From Paenibacillus sp. HW567 (lineage in GTDB: Bacteria; Bacillota; Bacilli; Paenibacillales; Paenibacillaceae), in contig NZ_KB910518.1 of the NCBI RefSeq assembly GCF_000374185.1, positions 346,667 to 410,666 of the forward strand: a DNA stretch of 64,000 nt, given 5' to 3'. The position numbers were made by a program, and so were the translations under genes. A model generated the notes under the pieces. That model made no database searches and was not told where the DNA came from. It was given only the letters and a program-made list of their open reading frames with translations. This document shows, in pieces, positions 27,930-37,066 of the stretch. The stretch's first letter is position 1; each line of letters begins with the position of its first letter.

Positions 27930-28925
27930 ATGAAGAACATGAACAGATTGCTGTGGAGCTTTGCCGCTGTGGCCGGATTATTGGCAGCGGCTGTGCTCTG
28001 GTCGGTGCAGAGCGGGAGCCTCCAGGTCAGCCTTCCCCAATTGCTGCGGGGACTTGCTTCGGGTACAGATGACAATGTGGCGGTTATCCGCGATCTGCGG
28101 CTGCCGCGAATCATTGTAGCCATGTTCAGCGGAGCCGCACTCGCTGTCTCCGGTGTGCTGCTCCAGTCTGTCATGCGCAGTCCGCTGGCAGATGCGGGAG
28201 TTATCGGCATCTCCTCCGGCGCCGGTTTTGTTGCGCTGACGATGGTAACGATTTTCCCGGCCTTTTTTTTCTGGATGCCGTTATTTGCTTTTCTGGGTGG
28301 AGCGTTTGCCTGCCTGCTTGTTTTTTCACTGTCCTGGAAGTCAGGGCTGCAGCCGCTCAGGCTCATTCTGGTCGGCATTGCAGTCAATGCCACCTTTACA
28401 GGCTTGGGACAATCGTTTAATTATCGGGGCAGCTATGCGGTGACAACAGTCAACATGGCGACGACTTCAATTTTTAATCTGAAGACCTGGGAGGACGTGC
28501 GGGTTCTGGCTCTATATGGTACGGTCGGCCTTATTCTCGCCCTGCTGGTCAGTCCTTGGTGCAATGTGCTTATGCTGCAGGACAAGACCGCGCAAAATTT
28601 AGGCCTGCGCGTCAGCAGAGTACGGGTTGCCGTTTCAGCAGTAGCGGTGCTGCTGGCGGCAACAGCGACGGCCATCGGCGGTCTGATCGCATTTGTCGGA
28701 CTGCTGGTGCCGCATATTGCACGGCTGCTGGTCGGGTCAGATCACAGGCTGCTGATTCCGTTCACGGCCTTGGCCGGGGCGCTGCTGATCCTGACGGCAG
28801 ATACGCTGGGAAGGACGGTGCTTGCTCCGGTGGAAATCCCGGCTTCCATCATTATGACGGTGATCGGGGGGCCTTTTCTGATATTTCTGCTGCGGAAAGG
28901 AGAGGTGAGTCATGGAGATCAATGA
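27930..28925 (+). CDS. IsdF-type FecCD heme permease
   Basis: 331 residues with about nine or ten membrane helices. Family motifs: LRLPRIIVAMFSGAALAVSG, MRSPLADAGVIGISSGAGF and GLIAFVGLLVPHIARLLVG. ATG 27930 is seven bases after GAGGGT; an ATG at 27939 is an alternative. It lies 34 bases after isdE and overlaps the ATPase gene by 14 bases. It should form the channel of the IsdE importer. Confidence 0.92.
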   Translation: MKNMNRLLWSFAAVAGLLAAAVLWSVQSGSLQVSLPQLLRGLASGTDDNVAVIRDLRLPRIIVAMFSGAALAVSGVLLQSVMRSPLADAGVIGISSGAGFVALTMVTIFPAFFFWMPLFAFLGGAFACLLVFSLSWKSGLQPLRLILVGIAVNATFTGLGQSFNYRGSYAVTTVNMATTSIFNLKTWEDVRVLALYGTVGLILALLVSPWCNVLMLQDKTAQNLGLRVSRVRVAVSAVAVLLAATATAIGGLIAFVGLLVPHIARLLVGSDHRLLIPFTALAGALLILTADTLGRTVLAPVEIPASIIMTVIGGPFLIFLLRKGEVSHGDQ

Positions 28926-29694
28926 GGTATCCTTCTCCTACAGCGATAAAAAACCGCTGCTGAAGCAACTGAGTATGAAGATTCCCGCAGGGCGGTCAAC
29001 TGCGATCATCGGCCCCAACGGCAGCGGGAAATCGACACTGCTTGGGGTTCTGGCTGCGAATTACGCGCCTTCGTCCGGTACGGTTATTGTTGACGGCAAG
29101 GAGCTGCACCGCTGCGCTCCGCGGGAAATCGCCCGCAAGCTGGCTGTGGTTCACCAGCAGAACAGCGCGCCAGGGGACATGACTGTGGAGAAGCTGGCTT
29201 CATTTGGACGGCTCCCGCACCGTTCATTGCTGGCCCCTGAACGCGGCGCGGACAGGGAAGCCGTCGAGTGGGCGCTGGAGTGTACGGATCTGAGAAGCAA
29301 ACGCCGCAAGCCGCTGGCGGAGCTGTCCGGCGGGGAACGGCAACGGGTATGGCTGGCACTGGCACTGGCGCAGAAGACACCGATTTTGTTCCTGGACGAG
29401 CCAACTACATATCTGGATATGTTTTATCAATATGAGATGCTGGAGCTGATCCGCAGTCTGAACAGAAAGCATGGCCTGACCGTTGTGATGGTGCTGCACG
29501 ATATTAATCAGGCAATTCATTACAGCGATCATATCATCGCAATGAAAGACGGTCAGGTAGTGCTGGAAGGCGCTCCTGAAGAGACGATTACGCCCGCTGC
29601 GGTCAAAGATATCTATGGCGTCGATGTAATGGTCAGAACAGAGCCGGAAACGGGGCTGTATATAGTTCCGCTGAGAAAACCGATGCGTGAATGA
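28912..29694 (+). CDS. FecE/FhuC-type ABC ATPase of the Isd importer
   Basis: 260 residues. Walker [10 protein letters not shown], signature LSGGERQ, Walker B ILFLDEPTTYLD and switch His (VLHDINQA) are intact. It begins inside the end of the permease gene after GGAGAGGTG. In S. aureus the Isd importer borrows FhuC; here the operon brings its own ATPase. It could also energise the ATPase-less siderophore importer encoded at 33.9-37 kb, which is an inference. Confidence 0.92.
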   Translation: MEINEVSFSYSDKKPLLKQLSMKIPAGRSTAIIGPNGSGKSTLLGVLAANYAPSSGTVIVDGKELHRCAPREIARKLAVVHQQNSAPGDMTVEKLASFGRLPHRSLLAPERGADREAVEWALECTDLRSKRRKPLAELSGGERQRVWLALALAQKTPILFLDEPTTYLDMFYQYEMLELIRSLNRKHGLTVVMVLHDINQAIHYSDHIIAMKDGQVVLEGAPEETITPAAVKDIYGVDVMVRTEPETGLYIVPLRKPMRE

Positions 29695-29725
29695 TCCCGG
29701 TGAACCGGGAGTGGAGGAATAGAAT

Positions 29726-32035
29726 GTGCAAATAAACAAAAATATCGAAAGCGGCCGGGTTACCCGTTTTGTTTTTCTGGTAGCCGGTCTGCTGCTGCTG
29801 GTAATCGGAGCAGTCGGCATTGTGCTGCCGCTGCTGCCCACAACGCCGTTCTGGCTTCTGGCCTCCTTTTGTCTGGCCAGAAGCTCGCGGAGGCTTCATG
29901 CCTGGCTGAGAGCGACGAAATTTTACCGCTTAAATGTACAGCCGCTTCTGGATGGTAAAGGAATGACGCTGAAGGCCAAGCTCAGCATTGTGCTGCCTGT
30001 ATGGGGGCTGCTGCTGCTTATGTTTTTCCGCACGGATGTGCTTGGACTGAAAATTTTGGCAATTGCGCTTGGAACGGTCAAAACGGTGGTGTTTGCCCGG
30101 ATGAAAACGGCCCCTGCTGCCCCAAAGAATGCGGACAGCAGAGTGCTGGACGGGGGTGGCGCTTCCAGCACTGGCACCAGCGGTACAGAGCCTGTCCATA
30201 CGCCTCCGGCCGGGCCGGCAGCATCTCCGGGGACTGGCGGCACAGCCGGCAAACGCGCTGTTCCGGCCAGACGCCGGCTGTTCTCGCTCGCGCGCAGCAC
30301 GCGGCGATGGATTGTACTGGCTGTTGCGGTTAAGCTGGCGGGGCTGCTCGCTGGCATCTGGTTTGCCTTTACGCTTGGCGGTGCGGTACAGGCGCTGCTA
30401 GACGGCGAAGCCATGAGCGGCGTGCTGGGCCGTCTGTTTCTGACAGGGGCCGGCGTCATTGTGATCCGCTTGCTGCTTAGCCCGCTGGCCGCTCTGAGCG
30501 CGAGCCGCAGCTCGAACGGGACGCGCCTGGAGCTGCGGCTGGCTGTATACCGCAAGCTGCTGCGCCTTGAGACGGGATATACCCGCTCCATCGGCACTTC
30601 ACAGGCCGTGTCGGCGGCCATTGACGGGGTGGAGGCGCTGGAGTCGTACTTCGCTAGCTATCTGCCGCAGTTGTTTTATTCGCTGCTGGCCCCGCTGGTA
30701 CTGTTTTGCTTCGTCGGCCTGCTGGATATGCGCTCTGCGCTGGTGCTGCTGGTTGTCTCCCCGCTCATACCGCTGCTGCTCGCGCTGATGCTGGCCATTG
30801 CCCGCAAGATGAGCGCCCGCCATTTCAAAAGCTATCAAACGCTCGGCGGTCTTTTTCTGGAAAGCCTTCAGGGCTTGACAACGCTGAAGCTGTTCCGCCG
30901 CGATGAGGAACGAGCCGACATGCTCAGAGAAAAGTCTGAGAGCTTCCGAAAAACCACGATGCGTGTACTGAGGATGCAACTAAACTCGCTTACCCTAATC
31001 GACCTGATCGCCTACGGCGGAGCTGCTGGCGGCATAACCGCTGCCGCAGTTTCGGCCAGAGCCGGCGGGCTTGAGCTGGGCGGCGCGATTGCCATCCTGC
31101 TGCTTGCGGTTGAATTTTTTCTCCCGCTTCGCCTACTGTCTTCCTACTTCCATGTAGCAATGAATGGAATTGCGGCAGCGGAAAAAATCTTCGAGCTGCT
31201 GGATGTGCCCGAATCGAAGCGCGGGCAAAGCGAGTACGGTCAAGCTGCAGCCGCCGCTTCAGGCGGACAGCCGCTGCCCGCTCAGCTCTCCATCCGCTTC
31301 GACCGGGTCAGCTTCTCCTATGACGGACGACAGCCTGCGCTTCGGGACATCGACCTGGTCATTGAGGCCGGCAAAACAACGGCTGTTGTCGGGCCAAGCG
31401 GCAGCGGAAAAAGCACACTGGTGTCGCTGCTGACCCGTTTTCTGGAGCAGGATTCGGGAACGGTTACGGTTGGCGGCGAAGATATCAACAGCTTGTCCGT
31501 GGAAGCCGTCCGTGACGGGATTTGTCTGGTCCCGCAGAACACTTATATCTTCTCCGGTACGTTGGCTGACAATCTGCGGATGGGCAAGCCGGAAGCAACG
31601 GAAGCAGAACTGCTGCAAGCCTGCGCCGCCGCAGGCTTGTCTGAATTTGTAGACCTCGCCCCCGAGGGCTTGAATACCCCTGTAGGCGAAGGAGGCTCGC
31701 GGCTGTCGGGCGGCCAGCGGCAGAAGCTGGGAATTGCCCGCGCACTGCTGCATGATGCGCGCGTCTATCTTTTTGACGAAGCGACCTCCAATGTGGATAC
31801 CGAAAGCGAAACCGAGATCGGCAAGGCGATCTGGGCAGCCGCCCGGGAGAAAACAACGCTGATCATCTCGCACAGGCTGTCCACCATTGCCCGCGCCGAC
31901 CGGATTTATGTCATGGACGCAGGGCGGATCGTGGAGGCTGGCAGTCACGCGGAACTCATGCAGCGGCGAGGACTGTATTTCGAACTGGCTGCCGGGCAGG
32001 GTGAACTGCTTAAGGAAGGGGAATTTGTCTTATGA
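29726..32035 (+). CDS. DUF454 (YbaN-like) membrane domain fused to a CydD-type ABC exporter subunit
   Basis: 769 residues from GTG 29726, eight bases after GGAGG. Residues about 10-125 form a DUF454 domain with its hallmark LPLLPTTPFWLLASFCLARSS. A Pro/Ala/Gly/Thr-rich linker (about 130-180) leads into an ABC exporter: six membrane helices (about 190-490) and an ATPase with Walker A GPSGSGKST, signature LSGGQRQ and Walker B VYLFDEATSNVD. The exporter half is CydD-like and its partner CydC is encoded next with a four-base overlap. CydDC exports cysteine or glutathione in E. coli and has been reported to handle heme. Placement in an Isd operon points to heme or redox work. The fusion is the unusual feature. 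Confidence 0.88.
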   Translation: MQINKNIESGRVTRFVFLVAGLLLLVIGAVGIVLPLLPTTPFWLLASFCLARSSRRLHAWLRATKFYRLNVQPLLDGKGMTLKAKLSIVLPVWGLLLLMFFRTDVLGLKILAIALGTVKTVVFARMKTAPAAPKNADSRVLDGGGASSTGTSGTEPVHTPPAGPAASPGTGGTAGKRAVPARRRLFSLARSTRRWIVLAVAVKLAGLLAGIWFAFTLGGAVQALLDGEAMSGVLGRLFLTGAGVIVIRLLLSPLAALSASRSSNGTRLELRLAVYRKLLRLETGYTRSIGTSQAVSAAIDGVEALESYFASYLPQLFYSLLAPLVLFCFVGLLDMRSALVLLVVSPLIPLLLALMLAIARKMSARHFKSYQTLGGLFLESLQGLTTLKLFRRDEERADMLREKSESFRKTTMRVLRMQLNSLTLIDLIAYGGAAGGITAAAVSARAGGLELGGAIAILLLAVEFFLPLRLLSSYFHVAMNGIAAAEKIFELLDVPESKRGQSEYGQAAAAASGGQPLPAQLSIRFDRVSFSYDGRQPALRDIDLVIEAGKTTAVVGPSGSGKSTLVSLLTRFLEQDSGTVTVGGEDINSLSVEAVRDGICLVPQNTYIFSGTLADNLRMGKPEATEAELLQACAAAGLSEFVDLAPEGLNTPVGEGGSRLSGGQRQKLGIARALLHDARVYLFDEATSNVDTESETEIGKAIWAAAREKTTLIISHRLSTIARADRIYVMDAGRIVEAGSHAELMQRRGLYFELAAGQGELLKEGEFVL

Positions 32036-33690
32036 AAACTGCGAAGCGGCTGCTGCAATTACTTAGGCCGTTGAAAGGGACGATGCTGCTGTCGGCCACT
32101 GCGGGCATTATTGGCCATTTGTGTGCGATCGGCATCATGTCCGCCGGTGCGCTTCTGCTGTGCAGTGTCATGGGATATGCGCAGCCGGTCAGCCAATCCC
32201 TGCTGATTACGCTTCTATTCATCTTTGCTGTCCTGCGCGGAGTCCTGCGCTATCTGGAGCAGTACACGGGCCATGATGTGGCTTTCCGTCTGCTGGCGCT
32301 GCTGCGTGAGCAGACGTTTGCCGCACTGCGGCGACTGGCCCCGGCCAAGACAGCGGGCCGGCATTCCGCTGATTTGAACGCGGCGATTGTCGCCGATGTC
32401 GAATTAATCGAAGTGTTTTTTGCCCACACGGTGGCACCGGTATTGATCGCGGTTGGGGTCAGTACGGTGGTGCTTGCTTTTGCGGCAACCTTTGGTTGGA
32501 TATTTCCGCTGCTGATTGGCGGCTTCTACGCTATGACTCTTCTTGTCAGCTATATCGTGTCCTCGCGGGCGGGCAAACATCAGGGTCGGGATTACCGGCA
32601 AGCCTTTGCCGAAAATTCGTCGCGGCTGCTTGACCATATTTATGGTCTGAAGGAAATTCTTATCTTCGGCCGCCAGACGGACAGTCTACGGCAAATTGAA
32701 GAGGGCAGTCACCGGCTGAGCCGTCCGCTCGACCGGCAACGGTTGTTGAAAAGCATAGCTGCAGCTTGGCCCGAGGCGGTGATCACCCTTACTGGCATGG
32801 CCACCTTTGCCGTGGCGGTTAACAGCGGCCTGGCGCTGGACCGGACGATACTGCTTACCGTTACCGTGCTCTCCTCCTTCGGGCCGATTACTTCGCTTAG
32901 CCTGCTGACCGTAGATCTGTCGAATACGTTTGCGGCGGCGGAACGAATTTTTGCCATTCTGGACGAGAAGCCTGCGGCCGGGGAGGATATGGCGGCTCCT
33001 CCGGCGGAAATTGCCAGCCCGGCGGCGTTGCTTCCAGGCAGTGTGCATTATGACCACGTGAATTTCAGGTACCCCGGCAGCCCTCAGCCTGTGCTGGAAG
33101 ATTTCTCGCTCGGGGTGCGGCCGGGGGACAAAACCGCATTGGTTGGGCCAAGCGGCTGCGGCAAAAGCACGGCACTGCATCTGCTGCTGAGATACTACGA
33201 CTGTGACCAGGGCGTCATTTATGCCGGAGAGCAGGATATTCGCAGCCTGCCGCTCACGGCGCTGCGCAGCCATATCGCGATGCTGACGCAGTCCACATTC
33301 CTGTTCGACGATACGATTGCTGCTAATATCAAGCTGGGCAAGCCTGGAGCTACCGATGAAGAGATGCGCACCGCTGCGCGCCGGGCGATGATCGCGCCAT
33401 TTATTGAAGGGCTGCCGGACGGGTACGGGACCAGGGTCGGCGAGCTTGGTGATAAGCTGTCCGGCGGGGAGCGGCAGCGGATCGGCATTGCCCGGGTGCT
33501 GCTGTCTGACGCCAGTATTATTGTGCTCGATGAGCCGACTAGCAACCTTGATGCGCTGAATGAGCAGGGTCTGCTGTCACTGCTGCGCAAAGAGCTGTCC
33601 GACCGCACGGTTATTATGGTCTCGCACCGGCCTGCTGCGGTGGAATGGGCGGACCGGACGCTGCGCCTGAAGGCGCGGCACGGGGCATAG
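32032..33690 (+). CDS. CydC-type ABC exporter subunit
   Basis: 552 residues. Six membrane helices (about 15-310) and a C-terminal ATPase with Walker A GPSGCGKST, signature LSGGERQ and Walker B IIVLDEPTSNLD. The N-terminal segment resembles CydC. It overlaps the fused CydD gene by four bases, so the two are made together as a heterodimer. No cytochrome bd genes (cydAB) are present nearby, unlike the usual cyd operon, which supports a role tied to heme uptake here. Confidence 0.88.
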   Translation: MKTAKRLLQLLRPLKGTMLLSATAGIIGHLCAIGIMSAGALLLCSVMGYAQPVSQSLLITLLFIFAVLRGVLRYLEQYTGHDVAFRLLALLREQTFAALRRLAPAKTAGRHSADLNAAIVADVELIEVFFAHTVAPVLIAVGVSTVVLAFAATFGWIFPLLIGGFYAMTLLVSYIVSSRAGKHQGRDYRQAFAENSSRLLDHIYGLKEILIFGRQTDSLRQIEEGSHRLSRPLDRQRLLKSIAAAWPEAVITLTGMATFAVAVNSGLALDRTILLTVTVLSSFGPITSLSLLTVDLSNTFAAAERIFAILDEKPAAGEDMAAPPAEIASPAALLPGSVHYDHVNFRYPGSPQPVLEDFSLGVRPGDKTALVGPSGCGKSTALHLLLRYYDCDQGVIYAGEQDIRSLPLTALRSHIAMLTQSTFLFDDTIAANIKLGKPGATDEEMRTAARRAMIAPFIEGLPDGYGTRVGELGDKLSGGERQRIGIARVLLSDASIIVLDEPTSNLDALNEQGLLSLLRKELSDRTVIMVSHRPAAVEWADRTLRLKARHGA

Positions 33691-33779
33691 AGCAGGTTGT
33701 TTCGATACAATGGGGTTTCTTTTTGGGATCTGTTTCGGGAATTTTGATTAGCTTATATAGATAATTTCCAGGTTAATCT

Positions 33780-33862
33780 TTGACTTTCGGCGGAATCACA
33801 TATAAGATAGCATATATTGGTTAACAATGATAATCATTATCACAATGTTGATAACGGTTATC
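33780..33862 (+). promoter_or_regulatory. Fur-controlled promoter of the siderophore importer genes
   Basis: A TTGACT at 33780-33785 and TAAGAT at 33803-33808 (17-base spacer) form a plausible promoter. A Fur box at 33823-33841 (AACAATGATAATCATTATC) matches the consensus at 17 of 19 positions, and a second weaker palindrome, TGATAACGGTTATCA, follows at 33848-33862. Two adjacent sites suggest cooperative binding. Confidence 0.75.
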
Positions 33863-33907
33863 ATGGAGTGCTGTTTTTACTTTTTATTATATAGGGGGAT
33901 TTGCAAC

Positions 33908-34942
33908 ATGCACAAAAGGTTAAAGGGCTTAATTATGCTCATGGTTGTCATTCTGATAGCAGCGGGCTGCGGCTCTAAGAACACAAATAATTCAGCATCG
34001 AACGGAGCGGCTAATAATGCGGCGGCTACAACTGCGCCTGCTGAAACGGCCGGAAGCGAAGCCGCGAGCGGCCCTATCACTCTGAAGGATGCCAAAGGCG
34101 AGGTTAAGCTGGACAAGCCTGCGAAAAAGGTTGTAGTTCTGGAGTGGACATTTACGGAGGATGTTATTGCACTCGGTGTTCAGCCGGTAGGCAATGCAGA
34201 TAACAAAAACTATGGCATATATGTAACTTCTGAAGCTCCGCTTGATGCGGGCGTAACGGACGTGGGGACCCGCGACGAGCCAAATCTGGAGACGATCGCT
34301 TCCTTGAAGCCGGATTTGATTATCGGCATTACGGGTAGCCACGATGCAATCTATGAGCAATTGAAGGGCATTGCGCCAACACTGATTTTCAGTCTGTATC
34401 CGCAGGAAGGACAGGGCGATCAATATACGCTCATGGAAGACACCTTCAAAACCATTGCGGCAGCGCTTGGCAAAACAGCAGAAGGCGATAAGGTCCTCTC
34501 CGATCTGGACGCGCATTACGCAGAGGCGAAGACCAAGCTGGCGGCAGCAGGCAAGGAAGGCTTGAATTACGTGCTGACCCAGGCCTACAGCTATCAGAAT
34601 GCAGCGACAATGCGTCTTTTTACGGACAACTCTCTTGCTGTACAAACTCTGGACCGGATTGGTCTGAAGAACGACTGGAAACCGGAAAAATTCGAGGATT
34701 ACGGATTCAGTACATCTACAGTTGAAGCTTTGCCTGCGGTTCAGGATACGAATCTGCTCTACATCGTTCAGAAGGATGATGATATTTTCTCCAAGGAACT
34801 GAAGGATAACTCCGTCTGGAACGGCCTTAACTTCGTTAAGGAGAAACGCACCTTCGGACTAAACAGCGCGACCTGGGTGTTCGGCGGTCCGGTCTCCTCC
34901 AAGGTTATCGTTGATGAAGTTGTAAAAACATTAACGAAATGA
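33908..34942 (+). CDS. Siderophore/iron-citrate-binding lipoprotein of the FecB/YfiY type
   Basis: 344 residues from ATG 33908, seven bases after GGGGGAT. The open frame reaches back to 33827, but that would place coding over the Fur box and has no ribosome site. Lipobox IAAGC is followed by an Asn/Ala/Thr-rich linker and a ferri-siderophore-type fold: DKPAKKVVVLEWTFTEDVIALGVQP at the start of lobe 1, LKPDLIIGITG, and ATWVFGGPVSSKVIVDEV at the end. It binds an Fe(III) chelate outside the membrane and hands it to the double permease encoded next. The siderophore is not identifiable from sequence. Confidence 0.9.
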   Translation: MHKRLKGLIMLMVVILIAAGCGSKNTNNSASNGAANNAAATTAPAETAGSEAASGPITLKDAKGEVKLDKPAKKVVVLEWTFTEDVIALGVQPVGNADNKNYGIYVTSEAPLDAGVTDVGTRDEPNLETIASLKPDLIIGITGSHDAIYEQLKGIAPTLIFSLYPQEGQGDQYTLMEDTFKTIAAALGKTAEGDKVLSDLDAHYAEAKTKLAAAGKEGLNYVLTQAYSYQNAATMRLFTDNSLAVQTLDRIGLKNDWKPEKFEDYGFSTSTVEALPAVQDTNLLYIVQKDDDIFSKELKDNSVWNGLNFVKEKRTFGLNSATWVFGGPVSSKVIVDEVVKTLTK

Positions 34943-37005
34943 GCACTTCGATGAACAGAAATAACAATACCGCAGCCTCAAATGGCATGACCTGGCGGCT
35001 AATTGGAATTTTCGGGGGCGGCCTTGCCGCCCTTTTCGTTCTGTTTATTCTGAGCCTTGGCTTCGGGGAGGCCAAGATCCCGGCATCCACCGTATGGGAG
35101 GGACTGCTGCACCGCCAGGATGTGATGGAGCATAATCTGCTCTGGGATATTCGTATGCCGCGCACAGTGATCGGCATTCTGGCCGGTGCTGCTCTTGCCG
35201 CAGCCGGTACTTTGCTGCAGACGATAACGAAAAATCCGCTCGCTTCCTCGGATACACTGGGAATCAATGCCGGAGCTTACTTTATGGTGGTTCTCGGCAT
35301 GGTTGCCTTTCCGGCTATGCAGCATCAGTATCCATTTATCCTGGCGGCAGCAGGAGGATTGCTAGCGGCGCTTACGGCCTATATCCTTAGCGGAGGGCGG
35401 AAGGCCACGCCTGTCCGCCTGGCTTTATCAGGGATGATTGTGTCGATGGTGCTCGGAGCGTTTACATCGGCGATTCATATCTTCAAAAAGACGGAAACGC
35501 AAAACCTGTTCTTATGGGGCTCGGGCTCCTTAATCCAGCTCGACTGGAGCGGCGTTCAGTATGCCTGGCCGTTCGTCCTTGCACTGCTTGGGGTTTCGGT
35601 ACTCGCGGGCAGGCAATTCGATGCGCTTGAGCTGGATGAGTCCACCGCCCGCTCACTCGGGCAGCGCGTAGGGCTGACCCGGGCGATCGGCCTCGGCTTA
35701 TCGGTACTCATGGCTGCAATTGTGGTGAGTGTGGTTGGACCGATTGGGTTTGTGGGTCTGGTCGCTCCGCATCTTGTCCGCCTTAGCGGGGTTCGCAAGC
35801 ATCGTTACCTCATTCCCGCGAGCGCGATCTGGGGGGCGCTGCTTATTACAGCGGCCGACACGCTTGCGCGTATGGTACGCAGCAATGTGGGGGAAATGCC
35901 GGTCGGTGCGGTTATGGCAATTATCGGCGGCCCTTGGCTGATCTGGCTGGTGCTCACCAAGATGAAAAATATATCCGGCGCAGGCACAGGGCAGACCTCC
36001 ATGAGTATAGGAGGGGCGGCGCTGCGCCTACGCTTCATTCCGACGGCGATATTGATGAGCGTTCTGCTCATCGTGATTATCCTGGTGAGCTTGTCGCTTG
36101 GAGGAACGAGAATTCCGCTGGCCGAGCTGCTAAGCAGCCTTACCCATAAGGGAGAGACATCGTATTCGGTTCTGCTGAATCTAAGGCTTCCGCGCACACT
36201 TGTTGCGGCTTGCGGCGGTATTGCGCTTGCCGTCAGCGGCGTCTTAATTCAAAGTGCTGTCCGCAATCCGCTGGCTGACGCCTCGATTATCGGCGTGACA
36301 TCGGGAGCCGGCTTTGGCGCACTGCTTGTACTGGTCGTATGGCCGGGGCTTACGATATTCGCATTGCCGATTGCTGCAATTGCAGGCGGGGTCGTTGCCG
36401 CAGCCTTTGTGTTTACTCTGGCCTGGCGCAAAGCACTGAATCCGTCAGTGCTCATTCTGCTCGGAATCGCAGTATCGGCCATCGGCTCTGCAGGCATACA
36501 GGCGATGATCGTCAAGGCAAGTCTGTGGAGCAGCTCCTCTTTTATCTGGTTAACGGGTTCAACCTATGGCCGGGGATGGGATCAATTTAGTATCCTTTTT
36601 GTATTCCTCATCGTCCTTGTACCCATTGCCTACTATTTGGGGCGCAGATTTGATTTGCTGGCGTTCGGCGATGAGAGCTCGACAGGGTTTGGCTTACCGG
36701 TTCGCGGGACAAGACTCTGGGCGATGATTATCGGCGTACTGCTTGCCTCGGGAGCCGTAGCCAACGTAGGAACGATTGGTTTTCTGGGACTGATGGCGCC
36801 GCATGCGGTGCGGATGATGATCGGACATCACACAAGACGCTCCATTATTTTGTCCGGGCTGCTGGGGGGATTGCTGCTCGTCATGGCGGATACTGTCGGA
36901 AGAACCATCATGGCGCCGACCGAAATTCCGTCAGGCCTCATTATTATGCTGATCGGAGCGCCGTATTTCCTGTTTCTCATGTACCGTTCGCTTGTCAGCA
37001 AATAA
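34939..37005 (+). CDS. Double-length FecCD permease (FhuB-like fused dimer)
   Basis: 688 residues made of two FecCD units in one chain. Unit 1 (about 15-340) carries NPLASSDTLGINAGAYF and GPIGFVGLVAPHLVRLSG; unit 2 (about 360-688) carries NPLADASIIGVTSGAGFG and GTIGFLGLMAPHAVRMMIG. Such fused pairs replace two separate permease genes, as in E. coli FhuB. The start overlaps the binding-protein stop by four bases. No ATPase follows; a terminator comes at once, so an ATPase must be borrowed. Confidence 0.92.
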   Translation: MSTSMNRNNNTAASNGMTWRLIGIFGGGLAALFVLFILSLGFGEAKIPASTVWEGLLHRQDVMEHNLLWDIRMPRTVIGILAGAALAAAGTLLQTITKNPLASSDTLGINAGAYFMVVLGMVAFPAMQHQYPFILAAAGGLLAALTAYILSGGRKATPVRLALSGMIVSMVLGAFTSAIHIFKKTETQNLFLWGSGSLIQLDWSGVQYAWPFVLALLGVSVLAGRQFDALELDESTARSLGQRVGLTRAIGLGLSVLMAAIVVSVVGPIGFVGLVAPHLVRLSGVRKHRYLIPASAIWGALLITAADTLARMVRSNVGEMPVGAVMAIIGGPWLIWLVLTKMKNISGAGTGQTSMSIGGAALRLRFIPTAILMSVLLIVIILVSLSLGGTRIPLAELLSSLTHKGETSYSVLLNLRLPRTLVAACGGIALAVSGVLIQSAVRNPLADASIIGVTSGAGFGALLVLVVWPGLTIFALPIAAIAGGVVAAAFVFTLAWRKALNPSVLILLGIAVSAIGSAGIQAMIVKASLWSSSSFIWLTGSTYGRGWDQFSILFVFLIVLVPIAYYLGRRFDLLAFGDESSTGFGLPVRGTRLWAMIIGVLLASGAVANVGTIGFLGLMAPHAVRMMIGHHTRRSIILSGLLGGLLLVMADTVGRTIMAPTEIPSGLIIMLIGAPYFLFLMYRSLVSK

Positions 37006-37012
37006 ATATTGC

Positions 37013-37058
37013 AAAAGGATATGGATCAAAGGGATGCCCTTGTTCCATATCCTTTTTT
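37013..37058. terminator. Bidirectional terminator between convergent genes
   Basis: AAAAGGATATGGA pairs with TCCATATCCTTTT around an 18-base loop that itself can pair (AAGGG/CCCTT), followed by TTTTTGTTT. The A-rich left side gives a T-run for the leftward PNPOx-like gene too. Confidence 0.88.
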
Positions 37059-37066
37059 GTTTCGTC

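Noticed and set aside
33827..33907. 27-codon N-terminal extension of the siderophore-binding lipoprotein
   Set aside because: It would cover the Fur box and place extra residues before the lipoprotein signal; ATG 33908 has a proper ribosome site.
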